From positions 124,001 to 188,000 of the forward strand of contig CAIKAC010000012.1 in NCBI GenBank assembly GCA_903825305.1: 64,000 nucleotides of DNA. Reading direction: 5' to 3'. Source of the stretch: an uncultured Actinomycetes bacterium. Its GTDB lineage: Bacteria > Actinomycetota > Acidimicrobiia > Acidimicrobiales > RAAP-2. Of the stretch, positions 25,573 through 35,101 are shown piece after piece. The position numbers were made by a program, and so were the translations under genes. How positions within the stretch are numbered: position 1 is the first letter of the stretch; each line of letters begins with the position of its first letter. The notes below the pieces were generated by a model. It searched no databases. It saw only the letters and a list, made by a program, of their open reading frames with translations, and was not told the DNA's origin.

Positions 25573-26835
25573 ATGAGCGATACTCCCTCAAGCATTGAGG
25601 CTTCACCGAGCGATACCTACGAAACCGAGCACACCTTCGCTGCACTTGGCGTTGACCAACAATTGGTGTCGTGTCTCTCGAGCCAAGGCATCACGACGGC
25701 CTTTCCTATTCAAGCAATGACCATCACCGATGCTTTAGCCGGTCGTGACGTCTGCGGCAAAGCGAAGACCGGTTCGGGGAAAACCCTGGGCTTTGGACTT
25801 CCCATGCTGCAGCGCATCGCTGAGCAACTCACCGATGCTTCGGGCAATCGCATTTCTTTGCCCGGTGGCCCGGCGAGACCTCGGGGCTTAGTGCTGCTTC
25901 CCACTCGTGAGCTCGCTATTCAGGTCTATGACGTATTGAGTGAACTTGGTGACGCCATCAATCTCCGAGTAGTAGCGGTCTATGGCGGTGCAGACATTGA
26001 GAAGCAAATCAAGCAGCTCCAAAAGGGTTGCGAGATCATTATTGCCACGCCAGGTCGACTCATTGACCTTGGCGATCGAGGTGAATTAGTGGTCGATCAA
26101 CTTGACGTCCTCGTGCTTGATGAGGCTGACCGAATGGCCGATATGGGTTTCATGCCCCAGGTGGAATGGGTACTTCGTCGCTTGACGAATCCTCATCAGA
26201 CGTTGCTCTTCTCGGCGACGCTAGATGGAGCGGTTGATCGTCTTGTTTCTCGCTACTTGACGAACCCGGTGTTTCATGAAGTGAAGTCAGATAGTCAAAC
26301 CGTGCTCAAGATGGTGCACCACTTCCTCAATGTTCACCAAATGGACAAGGACAAAGTTGCAGCCAACATCGTGCGCAACTACGACAAAGGCATCATGTTC
26401 TGTCGGACAAAGCGCGGTGCTGACAAACTCGTTGAGAACCTCAACAAGATGAACATCAGTGCCGCTGCCATTCATGGCGACCTAAGACAACAACAACGCG
26501 AGCGAGCGCTCAAAGACTTCACCTCTGGCGAGCTTCACGTACTCGTGGCCACCGATGTGGCTGCTCGAGGTCTGCACATTGATGGTGTTGATGTGGTGAT
26601 TCACTTTGATCCACCCGAAGATGAAAAGGCGTACTTGCACCGATCTGGACGTACCGCTCGTGCTGGTCGCGAAGGTGTGGTGGTCTCGCTCCTGCTCTGG
26701 AACCAGATCGTGGAAGCGGAAGTGATTCAACGCCGGCTTGGGATGCGCCTGCCGATTGTGGAAGTGTTCTCAAACAATCCCCACCTCAACGATTTGGCGA
26801 ACTGGGAGCCTGATATGAGCGAGTCTGTCCTATGA
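25573..26835 (+). CDS. DEAD-box ATP-dependent RNA helicase
   Basis: A 420-residue RNA helicase from ATG 25573, with an acidic N-terminal tail of about 20 residues. Motifs in order: Q-motif region FAALGVDQQL...TTAFPIQ, Walker A AKTGSGKT (64-71), PTRELAIQ, TPGRLID, DEAD in VLDEADRM, SAT in LLFSATLD, then the C-terminal lobe with ATDVAARGLHIDGVD and HRSGRTARAG. There is only a short tail after the core, so it resembles a minimal RhlE/RhlB-type enzyme acting in RNA remodelling or decay. The last 4 nt overlap the PIG-L gene. Confidence 0.93.
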   Translation: MSDTPSSIEASPSDTYETEHTFAALGVDQQLVSCLSSQGITTAFPIQAMTITDALAGRDVCGKAKTGSGKTLGFGLPMLQRIAEQLTDASGNRISLPGGPARPRGLVLLPTRELAIQVYDVLSELGDAINLRVVAVYGGADIEKQIKQLQKGCEIIIATPGRLIDLGDRGELVVDQLDVLVLDEADRMADMGFMPQVEWVLRRLTNPHQTLLFSATLDGAVDRLVSRYLTNPVFHEVKSDSQTVLKMVHHFLNVHQMDKDKVAANIVRNYDKGIMFCRTKRGADKLVENLNKMNISAAAIHGDLRQQQRERALKDFTSGELHVLVATDVAARGLHIDGVDVVIHFDPPEDEKAYLHRSGRTARAGREGVVVSLLLWNQIVEAEVIQRRLGMRLPIVEVFSNNPHLNDLANWEPDMSESVL

Positions 26836-27578
26836 GTAAGAACAAGAGCACGATTGAACTCGTCGATCCGGCTGATGGGATTGCTTCGGCGCTCGTGATC
26901 TGCGCCCACCCCGATGATGTGGACTTTGGAGCAGCTGGAACCGTTGCTCGTATGACACAGCGTGGCGTGAAGGTCACCTACTGCTTGGTGACCAGCGGAG
27001 ACGCTGGAGGGTCTGATCGCACCACGTCTAATGTGCAACGCGCAGCCTTGCGTGAATTAGAACAGACGCAAGCCGCGAGCTGCGTTGGTGTTGAGAATCT
27101 GGTGTTTTTGCGCCACGCGGACGGAACGGTTCAAGCCAATCTCGGCCTTCGGCGGGATTTGAGTCGCGTCATTCGCCAAGTGCGGCCCGACCGCGTGATC
27201 ACCCAGAGCCCGGTTCGCAACCTTGATCGCATCTACGCGTCGCATCCTGACCACTTGGCAGCTGGTGAAGCAGCGATGGCGGCCGTCTATCCCGATGCGC
27301 GTAACCCTTTCGCCTTCACCGAGTTGCTTGATGAGGGTCTTGAGCCTCACACGGTGCCAGAAATATGGCTCATGGGTTCAGCAGAAATGACGGTAGCCGT
27401 TGAGATCACCGATACCTTCGATGCCAAGATCGCCGCGCTGCACTGTCATGACAGTCAACTCGCTGACCCTGAAGCGACGCGAGGTTTCGTGCGCGAGTGG
27501 AACCGCAGTCTGGCCAAGGTTGTTGGTTTGAAGAAACCTCGACTCGCCGAGGGATTCCGTCGCGTTGAAACTCGCTAA
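26832..27578 (+). CDS. PIG-L family deacetylase (LmbE-like; MshB/Mca type)
   Basis: A 248-residue zinc-dependent N-acetylglucosaminyl deacetylase-like enzyme. Metal/catalytic motifs are ICAHPDDVDFGAAG (His26, Asp28, Asp29) and YASHPDHLAAGEA (second His). Actinobacterial relatives deacetylate GlcNAc-inositol in mycothiol synthesis (MshB) or cleave mycothiol conjugates (Mca). The sequence is shorter than MshB/Mca (about 300 residues), so a generic PIG-L enzyme is the safer call. ATG overlaps the helicase stop. It converges on acnA. Confidence 0.87.
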   Translation: MSKNKSTIELVDPADGIASALVICAHPDDVDFGAAGTVARMTQRGVKVTYCLVTSGDAGGSDRTTSNVQRAALRELEQTQAASCVGVENLVFLRHADGTVQANLGLRRDLSRVIRQVRPDRVITQSPVRNLDRIYASHPDHLAAGEAAMAAVYPDARNPFAFTELLDEGLEPHTVPEIWLMGSAEMTVAVEITDTFDAKIAALHCHDSQLADPEATRGFVREWNRSLAKVVGLKKPRLAEGFRRVETR

Positions 27579-27584
27579 GGCCGT

Positions 27585-30260
27585 TTAGCCTTTCGCCAAT
27601 TGGCGAAGGACGAAGGGGATGACGCCACCGTGACGGTAGTAGTCAGCCTCAGTGGGCGTATCGATCCGAACCCGAGCCTCAAAGCTCGTCACGCTGGCAT
27701 CTTCACGCTGTGCCGTAACGGTAACGGTCTTCGGGGTAACACCTTGGTTGAGAACCTCGAGTCCTTCGATGCTCAAGAGTTCGGTCCCATCGAGTCCTAG
27801 GCTCTCGGCACTTTGACCGGGGAGGAACTGCAAGGGCAACACACCCATGCCGACAAGGTTGGAGCGGTGAATACGCTCGAAACTCTCCACGATGACAGCC
27901 TTGGCGCCGAGCAACTTGGTTCCCTTAGCGGCCCAGTCACGACTCGAGCCGGTGCCATATTCGCTACCGGCGATGATGACAAGCGGCGTGCCCTCTCGCT
28001 CGTATTCAAGACTGGCTTCGAAGATCGACATTTCTGTACCTTCTGGCAGGTGGCGCGTCATGCCACCTTCGGTGCCGGGGGCTAACTGGTTGCGAAGTCG
28101 AACGTTGGCGAAGGTGCCGCGCACCATAACCTCGTGGTTGCCTCGGCGGGTCCCATAGGAGTTGAAGTCTTGAATGGCGACGCCGTGGCCGGTCAGGTAC
28201 GTACCTGCAGGTACCGATGGCTTAATGGAGCCCGCTGGCGAAATGTGGTCGGTGGTGACTGAGTTCCCCAATTTGGCAAGGACTCGTGCACCAATGATGT
28301 TTTCCACCTGTGAGGGCTCAGCTGGCACGTTCTCCAAAAAGGTGGGACGACGCACATAGGTCGAATCCGAAGCCCACGCGAAGGTCTCTCCTTCAGCGAT
28401 GTCGATGCTTCGCCAGTGCTCATCACCTGAGAACGCTGATGAGTAGCGTTCAATAAACATCTCAGGCGTCAGGGATGCATTGATAGCTGCGGCAACTTCA
28501 GCATCAGTCGGCCACAGATCAGCGAGCATCACGGGCTTGCCATCGGCATCGACGCCTAGGGGCTCACTCGTCAAGTCAATATCGACGGTGCCGGCGAGAG
28601 CGAAGGCGACGACGAGTGGCGGCGAGGCAAGGTAGTTCTGCTTGATGTCGGGGTGAATGCGGCCTTCAAAGTTGCGGTTGCCGGAAAGCACCGATGAGGC
28701 AGCAATGTCATTACTGGTGATTTCTTCCGAGATGCCCTCAAGGAGAGGTCCTGAGTTTCCGATGCAGGTAGTGCAGCCGTATCCCACAAGGTAGAACCCC
28801 AGCTGGTCAAGGGGCTCCACAAGACCAGCTCGCTCTAGGTAGTCCATGACGACGCGTGAGCCAGGAGCAAGCGAGGTCTTGACCCAGGGCTTCGAGGTGA
28901 GGCCACGCTCGACTGCGCGCTTGGCAACGAGGCCGGCGGCGACGAGAACTGAAGGGTTCGAGGTGTTGGTGCACGAGGTAATCGCCGCTACTGCGATAGC
29001 GCCATCGCGCAGTTTGCCGTCAGGAGAAGTCTTGGGCTCATGGCCCAATGCATTTCGGAATGCGTCGCGCATGCCGGGCAAGGTCACACGATCTTGGGGC
29101 CGCGATGGCCCAGCCAAACTTGGAACAACGGTGGCCAAGTCGAGTTCAACGTACTCAGAGAAGACCGGCTCATGACTTGGGTTGTGCCAGAGTCCCTGTG
29201 CCTTTGCGTAGGTTTCCACCAGAGCGAGATGTTCAGCCGAGCGGCCAGTAAAGGCGAGGTAGTCCAAGGTGACCTGGTCGATGGGGAAGATAGTGCAGGT
29301 GGCGCCAAATTCAGGCGTCATGTTGGCGATAGTGGCGCGCGTTTCGAGACTCAGGGCCGAGACGCCAGGTCCGTAGGCTTCAACAAATTTCGATACGACA
29401 CCCTGCTTGCGGAGCAGTTCGGTAATGGTGAGGACGACGTCAGTGGCGGTCACGCCTTCCTTGGTTGCCCCGGTGAGCTTGAGTCCAACCACGGGCGGGA
29501 TCAACATTGAGGTGGGCTGGCCGAGCATGGCCGCTTCGGCTTCGATACCGCCCACGCCCCAGCCAAGGACTCCAAGACCATTGACCATGGTGGTGTGGCT
29601 GTCGGTGCCGACGACGGTGTCGGGGAAGGCAACGCCATCGCGTTCAAAGACCACGCGAGCCAAGTGTTCAACGTTGACTTGGTGACAGATACCCATGCCG
29701 GGGGGCACCACGCGGAAGCCTTCAAAACTTGTTTGGGCCCAGCGAAGCAGCTGATAGCGCTCAAGGTTCCGTTGGTATTCAATGGCGACGTTCTCGTCGT
29801 AACTGGTGGCTTGGCCGGAGCGCTCCACGATGACGGAGTGGTCGACGACGAGTTCGCAGGGCACGAGAGGGTTGATCTTGGAGGGGTCACCGCCGAGCTC
29901 AGCCATGACATCTCGCATGGCGGCGAGATCGACGACGGCGGGAACACCCGTCAAGTCCTGCATCAACACGCGCTCTGGGGAGAAGGCAATTTCTTGGGCA
30001 TCTTCACCGGCGGCCTCACCGTGGCCACCCGGGTTCTTCGACCACGAAGCCAGGGCGGCAATTTCTTTGGCTGAAACCTTGACGCCATCTTCATGGCGAA
30101 GCAAATTTTCGAGCAGCACCTTGATGGAGAAGGGGAGTGACGCGATGTCGTAATCAGCCAAGCCGGGTGCCGACAGGGAGACGATATCGAGGTTCTTGTC
30201 TCCAATGCTCAAGGTTGTCTTGGCGTCGAAGCTGTTGGGGTGGTGTGAAGGGGTAGCCAT
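27585..30260 (-). CDS. acnA: Aconitate hydratase A
   Basis: An 891-residue aconitase/IRP-type enzyme that interconverts citrate and isocitrate in the TCA cycle. The [4Fe-4S] cluster cysteines are visible in [13 protein letters not shown] and [15 protein letters not shown], with the substrate-site segment [25 protein letters not shown] upstream (29.5-29.6 kb) and the swivel domain's [14 protein letters not shown] near the C-terminus. Length equals the AcnA norm (about 890-940). TAGGCT (minus strand, plus coordinates 30268-30273) ends 7 nt before the ATG with no ribosome-binding site, suggesting a leaderless transcript. Confidence 0.97.
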   Translation of the reverse strand: MATPSHHPNSFDAKTTLSIGDKNLDIVSLSAPGLADYDIASLPFSIKVLLENLLRHEDGVKVSAKEIAALASWSKNPGGHGEAAGEDAQEIAFSPERVLMQDLTGVPAVVDLAAMRDVMAELGGDPSKINPLVPCELVVDHSVIVERSGQATSYDENVAIEYQRNLERYQLLRWAQTSFEGFRVVPPGMGICHQVNVEHLARVVFERDGVAFPDTVVGTDSHTTMVNGLGVLGWGVGGIEAEAAMLGQPTSMLIPPVVGLKLTGATKEGVTATDVVLTITELLRKQGVVSKFVEAYGPGVSALSLETRATIANMTPEFGATCTIFPIDQVTLDYLAFTGRSAEHLALVETYAKAQGLWHNPSHEPVFSEYVELDLATVVPSLAGPSRPQDRVTLPGMRDAFRNALGHEPKTSPDGKLRDGAIAVAAITSCTNTSNPSVLVAAGLVAKRAVERGLTSKPWVKTSLAPGSRVVMDYLERAGLVEPLDQLGFYLVGYGCTTCIGNSGPLLEGISEEITSNDIAASSVLSGNRNFEGRIHPDIKQNYLASPPLVVAFALAGTVDIDLTSEPLGVDADGKPVMLADLWPTDAEVAAAINASLTPEMFIERYSSAFSGDEHWRSIDIAEGETFAWASDSTYVRRPTFLENVPAEPSQVENIIGARVLAKLGNSVTTDHISPAGSIKPSVPAGTYLTGHGVAIQDFNSYGTRRGNHEVMVRGTFANVRLRNQLAPGTEGGMTRHLPEGTEMSIFEASLEYEREGTPLVIIAGSEYGTGSSRDWAAKGTKLLGAKAVIVESFERIHRSNLVGMGVLPLQFLPGQSAESLGLDGTELLSIEGLEVLNQGVTPKTVTVTAQREDASVTSFEARVRIDTPTEADYYRHGGVIPFVLRQLAKG
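27590..27609. terminator. Hairpin at the convergent PIG-L / acnA ends
   Basis: Perfect 16-bp palindrome TTCGCCAATTGGCGAA at 27592-27607, extended by one wobble and one G-C pair, giving an 8-bp stem with an AATT loop. It overlaps the last codons of acnA and lies 12 bp after the PIG-L stop. No T-run follows. It could stop readthrough from the plus strand. Confidence 0.4.
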
Positions 30261-30334
30261 GCCTTGTAGCCTACTAAGCCAGAACAGAGGCTAATTTTGG
30301 CCGCTTCCAATCAAAGATGTTTCAAGGAGAAGCC

Positions 30335-30538
30335 ATGGCGCGATACGACTTTCGCTGCACAACCTGTGAGCAAACCTTTGAACTCACCCGGCCTATGGCC
30401 AATGCGGATGATCCGGCTGTGTGCCCTGAGGGACATGAGGGTGCGCGTCGCTTGCTGCCCGTGTTCTCGGCAACCGGGATGGCCGCTATTCCGGCCCCAA
30501 GCGGAGGGGGCTGCTGTGGGGGCGGCTGCTGCGCGTGA
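30335..30538 (+). CDS. FmdB-family zinc-ribbon protein
   Basis: A 67-residue protein (ATG 30335 behind AAGGAGAAGCC) with an N-terminal zinc ribbon YDFRCTTCEQTFEL...CPEGHEGARRLLPVF, i.e. CxxC then CxxxH, typical of FmdB-type regulators or small zinc proteins. The tail GGGCCGGGCC is Cys/Gly-rich, common in this family. The stop overlaps the GTG start of argS. Function beyond metal binding is unknown. Confidence 0.85.
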   Translation: MARYDFRCTTCEQTFELTRPMANADDPAVCPEGHEGARRLLPVFSATGMAAIPAPSGGGCCGGGCCA

Positions 30539-32244
30539 CATCGCTGTACGTCCAAGTTGAAGCGGCGTGTGCCGCTGCATTTGCTTCTGTTCTCGACGGC
30601 TCGGATCCCATTGTTCGGACTTCTGACCACGCTGACTTTCAAGCCAATGGCGCGATGGGCATTGCCAAGTCCTTGGGGAGAAACCCCCGAGAAGTGGCTC
30701 AAGAAGCTGCAGAGGAACTTGCCGCCAATCCTCTCTTTAGTTCGGTTGAAGTTGCGGGCCCCGGGTTCATCAACCTCGAGGTGGCGCCAGAAGCAGTACT
30801 CAAGGGTCTCGAGGCGATGGGAACATCAGAGACCCTCGGCATTGAGACTGCAGCGACGCCCAAGACGGTTGTCATCGACTACTCGTCACCCAACGTTGCC
30901 AAGGAAATGCACGTCGGTCACCTTCGATCGACCGTCATTGGTGATGCACTGTGCCGACTGTTCGAACTCACCGGGAATCGCGTTATCCGGCGTAACCATG
31001 TGGGCGACTGGGGCACCCCGTTCGGCATGCTCATTGAGCACCTCCTTGACTTAGGAGAAAAATCAGCCGTCAGTGAATTAGGGATGGGCGACCTTGACGG
31101 TTTTTACCGGCAGGCACGCGCAAAATTTGAAGCAAGCGATGCCTTCAAAGAGCGCAGTCGTCAACGCGTGGTGCTCCTCCAAGGTGGAGATGAAGAAACC
31201 CTTCGATTGTGGCGGGTGTTGGTAGCGGAATCCATTCGCTACTTTGACACCGTCTACCGGGCCCTTGACGTTGGAATGCAAGAGGCAGATGTCAGGGGAG
31301 AATCGTTCTACAACGATCAACTCGACACGGTGGTCAGTGACCTAGAGGCCAAGGGACTCATTCAATATTCAGGCGGCGCAGCGTGCGTGTTCCCTCCTGG
31401 TTTTACGAATCGAGACGGCGAACCCCTCCCGGTGATCGTGAGAAAGTCAGACGAGGGTTACGGCTATGCCGCTACTGACCTTGCAGCCATCCGTGACCGT
31501 ATTGAAGTGCTGGGCGCAGACCTCATGCTCTATGTCGTTGGCGCTCCTCAAGCCCAGCACTTTGAGATGATTTTCTCGGTGGCCAAGATGGCCGGCTGGC
31601 TCAACGAGCCCGTAGAGGCTGTTCACGTTTCTTTTGGCAATGTCCTTGGGCCCGATCGCAAAATGTTCAAGACCCGTTCAGGTGAGACGGTAAAGCTCAA
31701 GACACTCTTGGACGAAGGTATCGAGCGTGCTCGTGCGGCGTTAGCGCAGCGAGGGGAGCGCGATGACATCGACCACGTCGCCAACCAAGTTGCCATGGGG
31801 GCAATTAAGTACGCGGATCTTGCTACTGACCGTCAGCGTGACTACGTCTTCGATTGGGATCGAATGCTGGCCTTTGAGGGCAACACCGGCCCCTATCTGC
31901 AGTATGCCCACGCAAGAATTCGCTCGATCTTCCGGCGTGTTGAGGATGGAACTGAGCCCGGCGCCATCCTGCTCAACGAGCCACAAGAACGCGCCCTTGC
32001 CATGGCACTGCTTGAACTTCCTGAGGTCATCGCATCGACCATAGAGACTTACAGTCCATCCAAGCTTTGCACCTATCTCTTTGATCTCGCACAGACCTTC
32101 ACAACCTTCTATGAGTTCTGCCCGGTGCTCAAAGCTGACGAGGTAGCGATTCGAGCAAGTCGCCTGAGTTTGTGTGAACTCACCGCGTCCACGCTTCGCT
32201 TGGGGCTCTCCGCACTCGGTATTGAGGCACCCGAACAGATGTAA
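30535..32244 (+). CDS. argS: Arginyl-tRNA synthetase
   Basis: A 569-residue class I aminoacyl-tRNA synthetase. Seen: an N-terminal Add-1-like domain, YSSPNVAKEMHVGHLRST with the HIGH-equivalent HVGH (126-129), MFKTRSGE as the KMSKS-equivalent, and a DALR anticodon-binding C-terminal domain (YLQYAHARIRSI to the end). GTG start in a GTGA overlap with the FmdB-like gene. In most actinobacteria argS is followed directly by lysA. Here lysA is 11.2 kb away, with an accessory block between them. Confidence 0.97.
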   Translation: MTSLYVQVEAACAAAFASVLDGSDPIVRTSDHADFQANGAMGIAKSLGRNPREVAQEAAEELAANPLFSSVEVAGPGFINLEVAPEAVLKGLEAMGTSETLGIETAATPKTVVIDYSSPNVAKEMHVGHLRSTVIGDALCRLFELTGNRVIRRNHVGDWGTPFGMLIEHLLDLGEKSAVSELGMGDLDGFYRQARAKFEASDAFKERSRQRVVLLQGGDEETLRLWRVLVAESIRYFDTVYRALDVGMQEADVRGESFYNDQLDTVVSDLEAKGLIQYSGGAACVFPPGFTNRDGEPLPVIVRKSDEGYGYAATDLAAIRDRIEVLGADLMLYVVGAPQAQHFEMIFSVAKMAGWLNEPVEAVHVSFGNVLGPDRKMFKTRSGETVKLKTLLDEGIERARAALAQRGERDDIDHVANQVAMGAIKYADLATDRQRDYVFDWDRMLAFEGNTGPYLQYAHARIRSIFRRVEDGTEPGAILLNEPQERALAMALLELPEVIASTIETYSPSKLCTYLFDLAQTFTTFYEFCPVLKADEVAIRASRLSLCELTASTLRLGLSALGIEAPEQM

Positions 32245-32250
32245 GGAGTG

Positions 32251-32272
32251 ATTCTCAAGCTTTCTTGAGAAT
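32251..32272 (+). terminator. Hairpin terminator after argS
   Basis: Perfect 9-bp stem ATTCTCAAG (32251-32259) and CTTGAGAAT (32264-32272) with a CTTT loop, 7 bp after the argS stop. It is not followed by a T-run. It separates argS from the accessory block. Confidence 0.6.
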
Positions 32273-32313
32273 GGCGACCGCGCTCCCGAGTTGATGGTCA
32301 CTAGGTTAAAGAC

Positions 32314-33894
32314 GTGATGCGTCGTTTTCTAATCCTGTGCTTCGGCGTTGTATGCCTGGGCGTGACTGCCCTTCCACTTCGTGCGCTTGCGAGTTCGCCG
32401 AGCCACAGTCTCGGCTCTCTCACAACCTCTTGGGGCGTTTCCCTTGGTATTTATGATGCAGGCCATCCCATTGCGCAATCGTCACCGGTGGAAGTAACGG
32501 CGCCCAACGGCAGTTCGAGTGTGGTGGTGGGCGACCGTGCGGGGAACCTTTATGAAATGGATATCGCCAGTGGGTCACCAACTGTCGGAAGTTCCCCCGT
32601 GATCTTCCACTCATCGGTACCCATTGATTCGACCCCCTCGTCGTGGCGTCTCAATGGCACTATGTCCACCATGTTCGTAGGACTTGGCAACCGAGCTGTT
32701 GCGTGCAAGGCAAAAGACGGATCGCTCGGTGGGTATCTCGCTATCGGGGCAAACGGTCAAGTGAAGTGGATGCGCTTGGCCAACAACCCTGCGGCGGTCA
32801 CTTTTTGCCCACATCCGAGTGTCATGGCCGGCCTCACGCTGGGAAAGCTTGATGGATCCTTAGACGTCCTTGGATCGAGTCTTGGCCAAAGTGAAATGGC
32901 CTTTCATGCCGGCTCCGGAACCCCCGTCAAGGGTTGGAATCCATGGTTTCAAGCGGATTCGTCAGAATCCACAGCCGCGTTAGCAAGCGTTGGTACTGGC
33001 AGCACTGCCAAAAGCTACGTGGTCGAAGGCGGCGACTCGACGGCGGGAATGGGCTATGGCCGCACCTACCAAGACGGTGGTCATATTCGCGTGATCGCGG
33101 CGGCAGGCAACAAGGGTGTGGCTGGCAGTGGAGGCCAAGTATGCAGTTTTGACACAGCTCGAAATGGTGGTCAGATCGTCCAAAGCTCGCCAGCGATCGG
33201 TCCAATCTTCGCCAATGGCGCCTTGGGAATTGTTTCGGGAGTTGGCTACTACCCAAATCGTGGACCCCAAGGTCCCTACGATGGCCCGAGCAATGTGGTG
33301 TACGCCTTGTCGATGAATTGCAAATTGATGTGGAGCCAAAGTACTGACTACGAAACGTCGTCGCCGATTGTGGCGGACGTAACGGGAACTGGACATCTTG
33401 CTGTGGTTGTAGGGACCCAGAACGTTTCCATGCACGGCGATGTTGCCGGTGGTTCGGTCTATGCCTTCGATGCAGCAACGGGACATCTCTTGTGGAAGGT
33501 GGCAACAGGGGCTGTCATGGGTTCACCCGTGGCCGCTGATCTCACTGGCGCAGGGTACGCAGACATTGTGATTGGATCGACCGATACGGCTCGTGGCGGC
33601 ATGCAAATTATTGACGGCCGTAGTGGCCTTGTGGTGGCCCACACGTCGGGCTTTTCATCGCAGAATGCACCCTTGATCACGGCAGACCCCAATGGTCGTA
33701 TCGGCATCACCATGGCGGGATACAACACCGGAACCTGGGGTGCGGCGTGCAATACGGCCAATGGGCGTTGTTTTGCGGGCGTTGTGTATCACTATGAAAT
33801 TGCAGGTTCTTCAAAAGCATGGCTGGCATCGAAGACAACGTCTTGGTTGCAGTTCCATCACGACCAAGCACTGACGGGCAATATCAGTAGCTAA
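32314..33894 (+). CDS. Secreted beta-propeller protein (FG-GAP / PQQ-like repeats)
   Basis: A 526-residue exported protein. Signal peptide: MMRRFLILCFGVVCLGVTALPLRALA. The body contains repeated blade motifs such as SSPVEVTAPNG...VVVGDRAGNLYEMD, SSPIVADVTGTGHLAVVVG, YAFDAATGHLLWKVATG and GSPVAADLTGAGYADIVIGS, which look like FG-GAP and PQQ-enzyme-like blades of a seven- or eight-bladed propeller. The catalytic residues of true PQQ dehydrogenases are not evident. Start GTG 32314 or ATG 32317. TAGGTT ends 6 nt before the GTG. It lies next to the NDMA-type alcohol dehydrogenase, but a joint role is only a guess. Confidence 0.82.
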   Translation: MMRRFLILCFGVVCLGVTALPLRALASSPSHSLGSLTTSWGVSLGIYDAGHPIAQSSPVEVTAPNGSSSVVVGDRAGNLYEMDIASGSPTVGSSPVIFHSSVPIDSTPSSWRLNGTMSTMFVGLGNRAVACKAKDGSLGGYLAIGANGQVKWMRLANNPAAVTFCPHPSVMAGLTLGKLDGSLDVLGSSLGQSEMAFHAGSGTPVKGWNPWFQADSSESTAALASVGTGSTAKSYVVEGGDSTAGMGYGRTYQDGGHIRVIAAAGNKGVAGSGGQVCSFDTARNGGQIVQSSPAIGPIFANGALGIVSGVGYYPNRGPQGPYDGPSNVVYALSMNCKLMWSQSTDYETSSPIVADVTGTGHLAVVVGTQNVSMHGDVAGGSVYAFDAATGHLLWKVATGAVMGSPVAADLTGAGYADIVIGSTDTARGGMQIIDGRSGLVVAHTSGFSSQNAPLITADPNGRIGITMAGYNTGTWGAACNTANGRCFAGVVYHYEIAGSSKAWLASKTTSWLQFHHDQALTGNISS

Positions 33895-33952
33895 GGCGTG
33901 ATGGCTGAGTCCTTGGGCGATACGATCGGCCAACACAACGAGGGGGCGACCA

Positions 33953-35101
33953 ATGAAGGTCAGAGCATCACTGTGCACGGGAATCAACGAACCGTGGACG
34001 ACACACGAAATCGATATTGACGAACCTCGCGCCAAAGAAGTGCAAGTTCGCATGGTCTATGCGGGGATGTGCCACTCCGACGAGCACCTGCGAACTGGCG
34101 ACATGTCGGCAGATCCTTTTACCTTGGAACTGCTTGGCGCGAACTCGATGTTCCCTTGCGTGGGCGGCCATGAAGGTGCGGGCATCATTGAAGCGGTAGG
34201 CCCAGGGGTCACCTCAGTAGCCGTCGGCGACCATATTGCGACCTCATTTATCCCATCGTGTGGAACCTGCTTTTGGTGTGCAAGCGGACGTGGGCACCTC
34301 TGCGATCTCGGCATCACGACCTTGGTGGGTCCAATGATTTCAGATGGCACCTACCGGCATCACCTCAACGGTATGGTTCTCAATCGCATGACCCAACTGG
34401 GCACCTTTGCCGAGCGCATGGTGGTCAATGAAGCATCGGTGATCAAAATTGATCCTGAGGTCAACTTGAAAGCAGCAGCCCTCATTAGTTGTGGCGTCTC
34501 GACGGGCTTCGGCTCAGTCGTTGATCGCGCGCAAACACGACCCGGTGAAGTGGTCGTCATCATTGGGGCAGGTGGCGTGGGCTCCGGCGCTATTTACGGT
34601 GCCCGATTTGCAGGAGCACAGGCAATTGTGGTGATCGACCCACTCGAATTCAAACGCGATCATGCCTTGAGTTTGGGGGCGACCCATGCCGTGGCCAGCA
34701 CACTCGATGCGCACTTCTTGGTATCTGAGTTGACGAGAGGCCGCATGGCTGATGTGGTGGTGCTGACGCCAGGCGTGATGACCGGAGACCTCGTGAAACC
34801 GTCGTGTGCCATGGCCTCAAAGGACGGACGCATCGTATTGACGGGACTCGGCAAATTCGACGATGAGGCCGTCACAGCGAGTCTCTACAACATCACCGTG
34901 TTTAATCAGACCTTGATGGGATCCATTTTTGGCTCCACGTCCCCCCGGGTGCAGATTCCTCGGCTCTTGAGTCTCCACGAGGCGGGCAAACTCGATGTGG
35001 AACGCTTGATCAGCGCTGAATATGCATTGGACGATATCCAGCGCGGTTATGACGATCTGGCCGCGGGAAAGAATATTCGCGGCATCGTCACCTTCATTTA
35101 A
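33953..35101 (+). CDS. NDMA-dependent alcohol dehydrogenase (mycofactocin-associated MDR family)
   Basis: A 382-residue zinc medium-chain dehydrogenase. Catalytic zinc ligands are in MVYAGMCHSDEHL and GGHEGAG; the structural-zinc loop CGTCFWCASGRGHLC has four Cys. The nucleotide site is GAGGVGSGAIYGA with VVIDP for NAD. Members of this subfamily keep NAD(H) tightly bound and re-oxidise it with the artificial acceptor NDMA in vitro, and genetic work places mycofactocin as the natural acceptor. The adjacent mft genes strongly support that. The stop overlaps the convergent mftF by 4 nt. Confidence 0.92.
   Translation: MKVRASLCTGINEPWTTHEIDIDEPRAKEVQVRMVYAGMCHSDEHLRTGDMSADPFTLELLGANSMFPCVGGHEGAGIIEAVGPGVTSVAVGDHIATSFIPSCGTCFWCASGRGHLCDLGITTLVGPMISDGTYRHHLNGMVLNRMTQLGTFAERMVVNEASVIKIDPEVNLKAAALISCGVSTGFGSVVDRAQTRPGEVVVIIGAGGVGSGAIYGARFAGAQAIVVIDPLEFKRDHALSLGATHAVASTLDAHFLVSELTRGRMADVVVLTPGVMTGDLVKPSCAMASKDGRIVLTGLGKFDDEAVTASLYNITVFNQTLMGSIFGSTSPRVQIPRLLSLHEAGKLDVERLISAEYALDDIQRGYDDLAAGKNIRGIVTFI

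Noticed and set aside
32279-32287. GCGCTCCCG, a 9-nt match to the 5' end of the tRNA-Arg, at the other border of the accessory block, as a possible att site
   Set aside because: Nine bases are expected by chance in a window this size, it matches the 5' rather than the 3' tRNA end, and no integrase is present.
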